Below, piece after piece: positions 30,370-31,506 of a stretch of 31,506 nt of DNA. This DNA comes from DASSTY01 sp035760645 (GTDB lineage Bacteria > Gemmatimonadota > Gemmatimonadetes > Gemmatimonadales > GWC2-71-9), in contig DASTSO010000069.1 in assembly GCA_035760645.1 (NCBI GenBank), positions 1 through 31,506 of the forward strand, written 5' to 3'. Under the pieces are notes generated by a model, which saw only the letters and a list, made by a program, of their open reading frames with translations, ran no database searches and was not told the DNA's origin. The position numbers and the translations under genes were made by a program. The number at the start of each line of letters is the position of its first letter. Position 1 is the first letter of the stretch.

Positions 30370-30376
30370 CAAGCTA
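30370..30376 (-). promoter_or_regulatory. TAnnTTG-type -10 box upstream of the S46 peptidase
   Basis: TAGCTTG on the minus strand gives a leader of about 50 bases to the ATG at 30313. No convincing -35. Confidence 0.4.
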
Positions 30377-30483
30377 CAACGGAAGGGGGAGGGCGGGGAG
30401 AGACGGGCGGGGCCGGGCAGCAGGGATCGACACGAAGGCGGAACGCCATCCCGGCTCTGCTGGCGGGGGTCTCCGGGGCGAGG

Positions 30484-30490
30484 TAAGTTG
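30484..30490 (+). promoter_or_regulatory. TAnnTTG-type -10 box upstream of the last gene
   Basis: TAAGTTG gives a leader of about 95 bases ending in GGAG before the ATG at 30592. Confidence 0.4.
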
Positions 30491-30591
30491 AAGCAGGCTT
30501 CGACCCCCGCCGTACCCCACCCGACACGCCGACTCGATCTCACCTGCTGCCGCCCTCGCACGCGGCCGCCGCAGCGCCACCGGAGACCCGC

Positions 30592-31506
30592 ATGGCCCGA
30601 CCGGTCGTCGCACGCCTCGCCCTCGCCCTCCTGCTGCTGCCCGCCGGCGCCGCCGGCCTCGCCGCGCAGGGGAAGCCGCGACCCGCGCGCCCCTTCAGCG
30701 CGCGCGCCGCCGCGGCCACGCTCTTCACGGTCAACCGCGTGCAGTGCGGGCTCGAGGCGGCCGGCATGCTCTGCGGCCAGGGCAATGCGTCGAGCACCGA
30801 CGTGGAGACGTTCTGGCCCCGTGGCACCCCGAACCAGTACGTCTTCGCCGCCGGGCTCCAGGTGGCGGCGGTCATTGGCCCCGACGGCGGCCCCTGGGCC
30901 GGCGACACCACCGGCGCCTTCTTCTTCGACACCAAGGGCACCACGGTGCACGGCCAGGTGCTCGAGCCGCTGCACCTGAGCGGCGATCCCGCCGATGCCG
31001 CCGCCTGGCCCGAGGCCGCACGCGTGCCGCAGGGCGACGCGGGCGAGGCGATCTACGGCCCCGCGCTCCGCGGCCGCCCCTTCGCCGCGCAGGGCGACGT
31101 GTGGCAGCTCTTCTGGGACGGCGACTCCGCGCGCAAGGCCGGCCGCCCGCACCCCCTCGGCGTCGTCGTCGAGCAGCGCACGCTGGCCTGGGACTATCCG
31201 AACGGCAACCAGGACGTCGTCTACCACGTCGCGACCTTCTACAACGTCACGTCCACCGATCCCGCGGCGTATGCCGGCGTGCGCCCCGCGATGCGGGAGC
31301 TCCTGCTGAAGCAGGCGCAGGCGTTCCATCGGCTCAATCCGGCGGCGCCGGCGGGCGGCTACACCATGACCGACCTGCACGTCGGCGCGATGTCCGACGA
31401 CGACGTCGGGAGCGCGGGCGTCAACTACTCGACGGTGAGCCTCCCCGCCGCGATGGGCTTCAGCTACGAGCGGGGTTTCGACCTGCCGCCGTCCTGGACG
31501 CTGGAC
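30592..31506 (+). CDS. Secreted protein of unknown function (3' end cut by window edge)
   Basis: 305 codons visible. It has a Sec signal peptide (MARPVVARLALALLLLPAGAAGLAAQ, cleavage near residue 26), and GGAG lies 6 bases before the ATG. The mature part has two early cysteines (VQCGLEA and MLCGQG) and is rich in Gly, Asp and aromatic residues: TFWPRGTPNQYVFAAGLQVAA, GDVWQLFWDGDSARKAG, WDYPNGNQDVVYHVATFYN and YTMTDLHVGAMSDDDVG. This looks like the start of a large extracellular beta-rich protein, similar in style to conserved secreted proteins of FCB bacteria, but I cannot name a family. It is divergent from the S46 peptidase gene. Confidence 0.82.
   Translation, partial: MARPVVARLALALLLLPAGAAGLAAQGKPRPARPFSARAAAATLFTVNRVQCGLEAAGMLCGQGNASSTDVETFWPRGTPNQYVFAAGLQVAAVIGPDGGPWAGDTTGAFFFDTKGTTVHGQVLEPLHLSGDPADAAAWPEAARVPQGDAGEAIYGPALRGRPFAAQGDVWQLFWDGDSARKAGRPHPLGVVVEQRTLAWDYPNGNQDVVYHVATFYNVTSTDPAAYAGVRPAMRELLLKQAQAFHRLNPAAPAGGYTMTDLHVGAMSDDDVGSAGVNYSTVSLPAAMGFSYERGFDLPPSWTLD

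Noticed and set aside
28151..30979. 942-residue plus-strand open frame
   Set aside because: Antisense shadow of the S46 peptidase with no domain resemblance.

Overview
The window is very GC-rich with dense coding, GTG starts, 4-base start/stop overlaps and very long antisense open frames. Gene content (MqnD of the futalosine menaquinone route, an S46 dipeptidyl-peptidase, LemA with an M48 protease, HEAT-repeat, TPR and pseudopilin proteins) and recurrent TAnnTTG promoter-like boxes suggest a bacterium of the FCB group, most likely Gemmatimonadota. That assignment is inference; there is no rRNA here to settle it.

Left part (1-9.0 kb). A minus-strand operon encodes two paralogous branched-chain-amino-acid-type binding lipoproteins followed by a chemoreceptor cut by the window edge, with no ABC permease or ATPase genes. 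Then come a small secreted protein, a cold-shock protein with a long leader, an Ogt-type DNA methyltransferase and, divergently, a two-gene unit of unknown function. From 7.2 to 7.8 kb there is no gene. That stretch holds a 58-bp perfect palindrome, a cluster of TCCAC dyads, a promoter-like site and a run of strong hairpins ending in a 16-bp-stem terminator, which could be an undescribed structured RNA. A YhaM-type OB-HD exonuclease follows.

Middle (9.0-14.2 kb). A half-receiver/Fis-HTH mini regulator faces an orphan GspH-type pseudopilin. Then come a TPR-like protein, a MerR-type regulator, and the LemA / M48 protease pair.

Centre (14.2-23.8 kb). Seven minus-strand genes lie in one tightly packed run: REC-HD-GYP, a 1155-residue membrane-anchored HEAT-repeat protein, a processive-type GT2 glycosyltransferase, a REC-DHp-pseudoreceiver protein with no kinase ATPase domain, a hotdog protein, a nitronate-monooxygenase-like flavoprotein and a rhomboid protease. 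The first four look like a c-di-GMP/phosphorelay-controlled surface-glycan machine with an unusual HEAT scaffold, and are the best candidate for an undescribed system.

Right part (23.8-31.5 kb). MqnD, a zinc-ribbon membrane protein, two small unknown proteins, a lipid/diacylglycerol kinase-family protein, an S46 peptidase with a DPP7-type specificity residue, and a secreted protein cut by the right edge. Two convergent gene junctions carry inverted arrays of a CTAGGGR heptamer that supply the stop codons of all four flanking genes. A second repeat family (GGGACGGC) marks two other gene boundaries. No tRNA, rRNA, CRISPR array, transposase or prophage was found.
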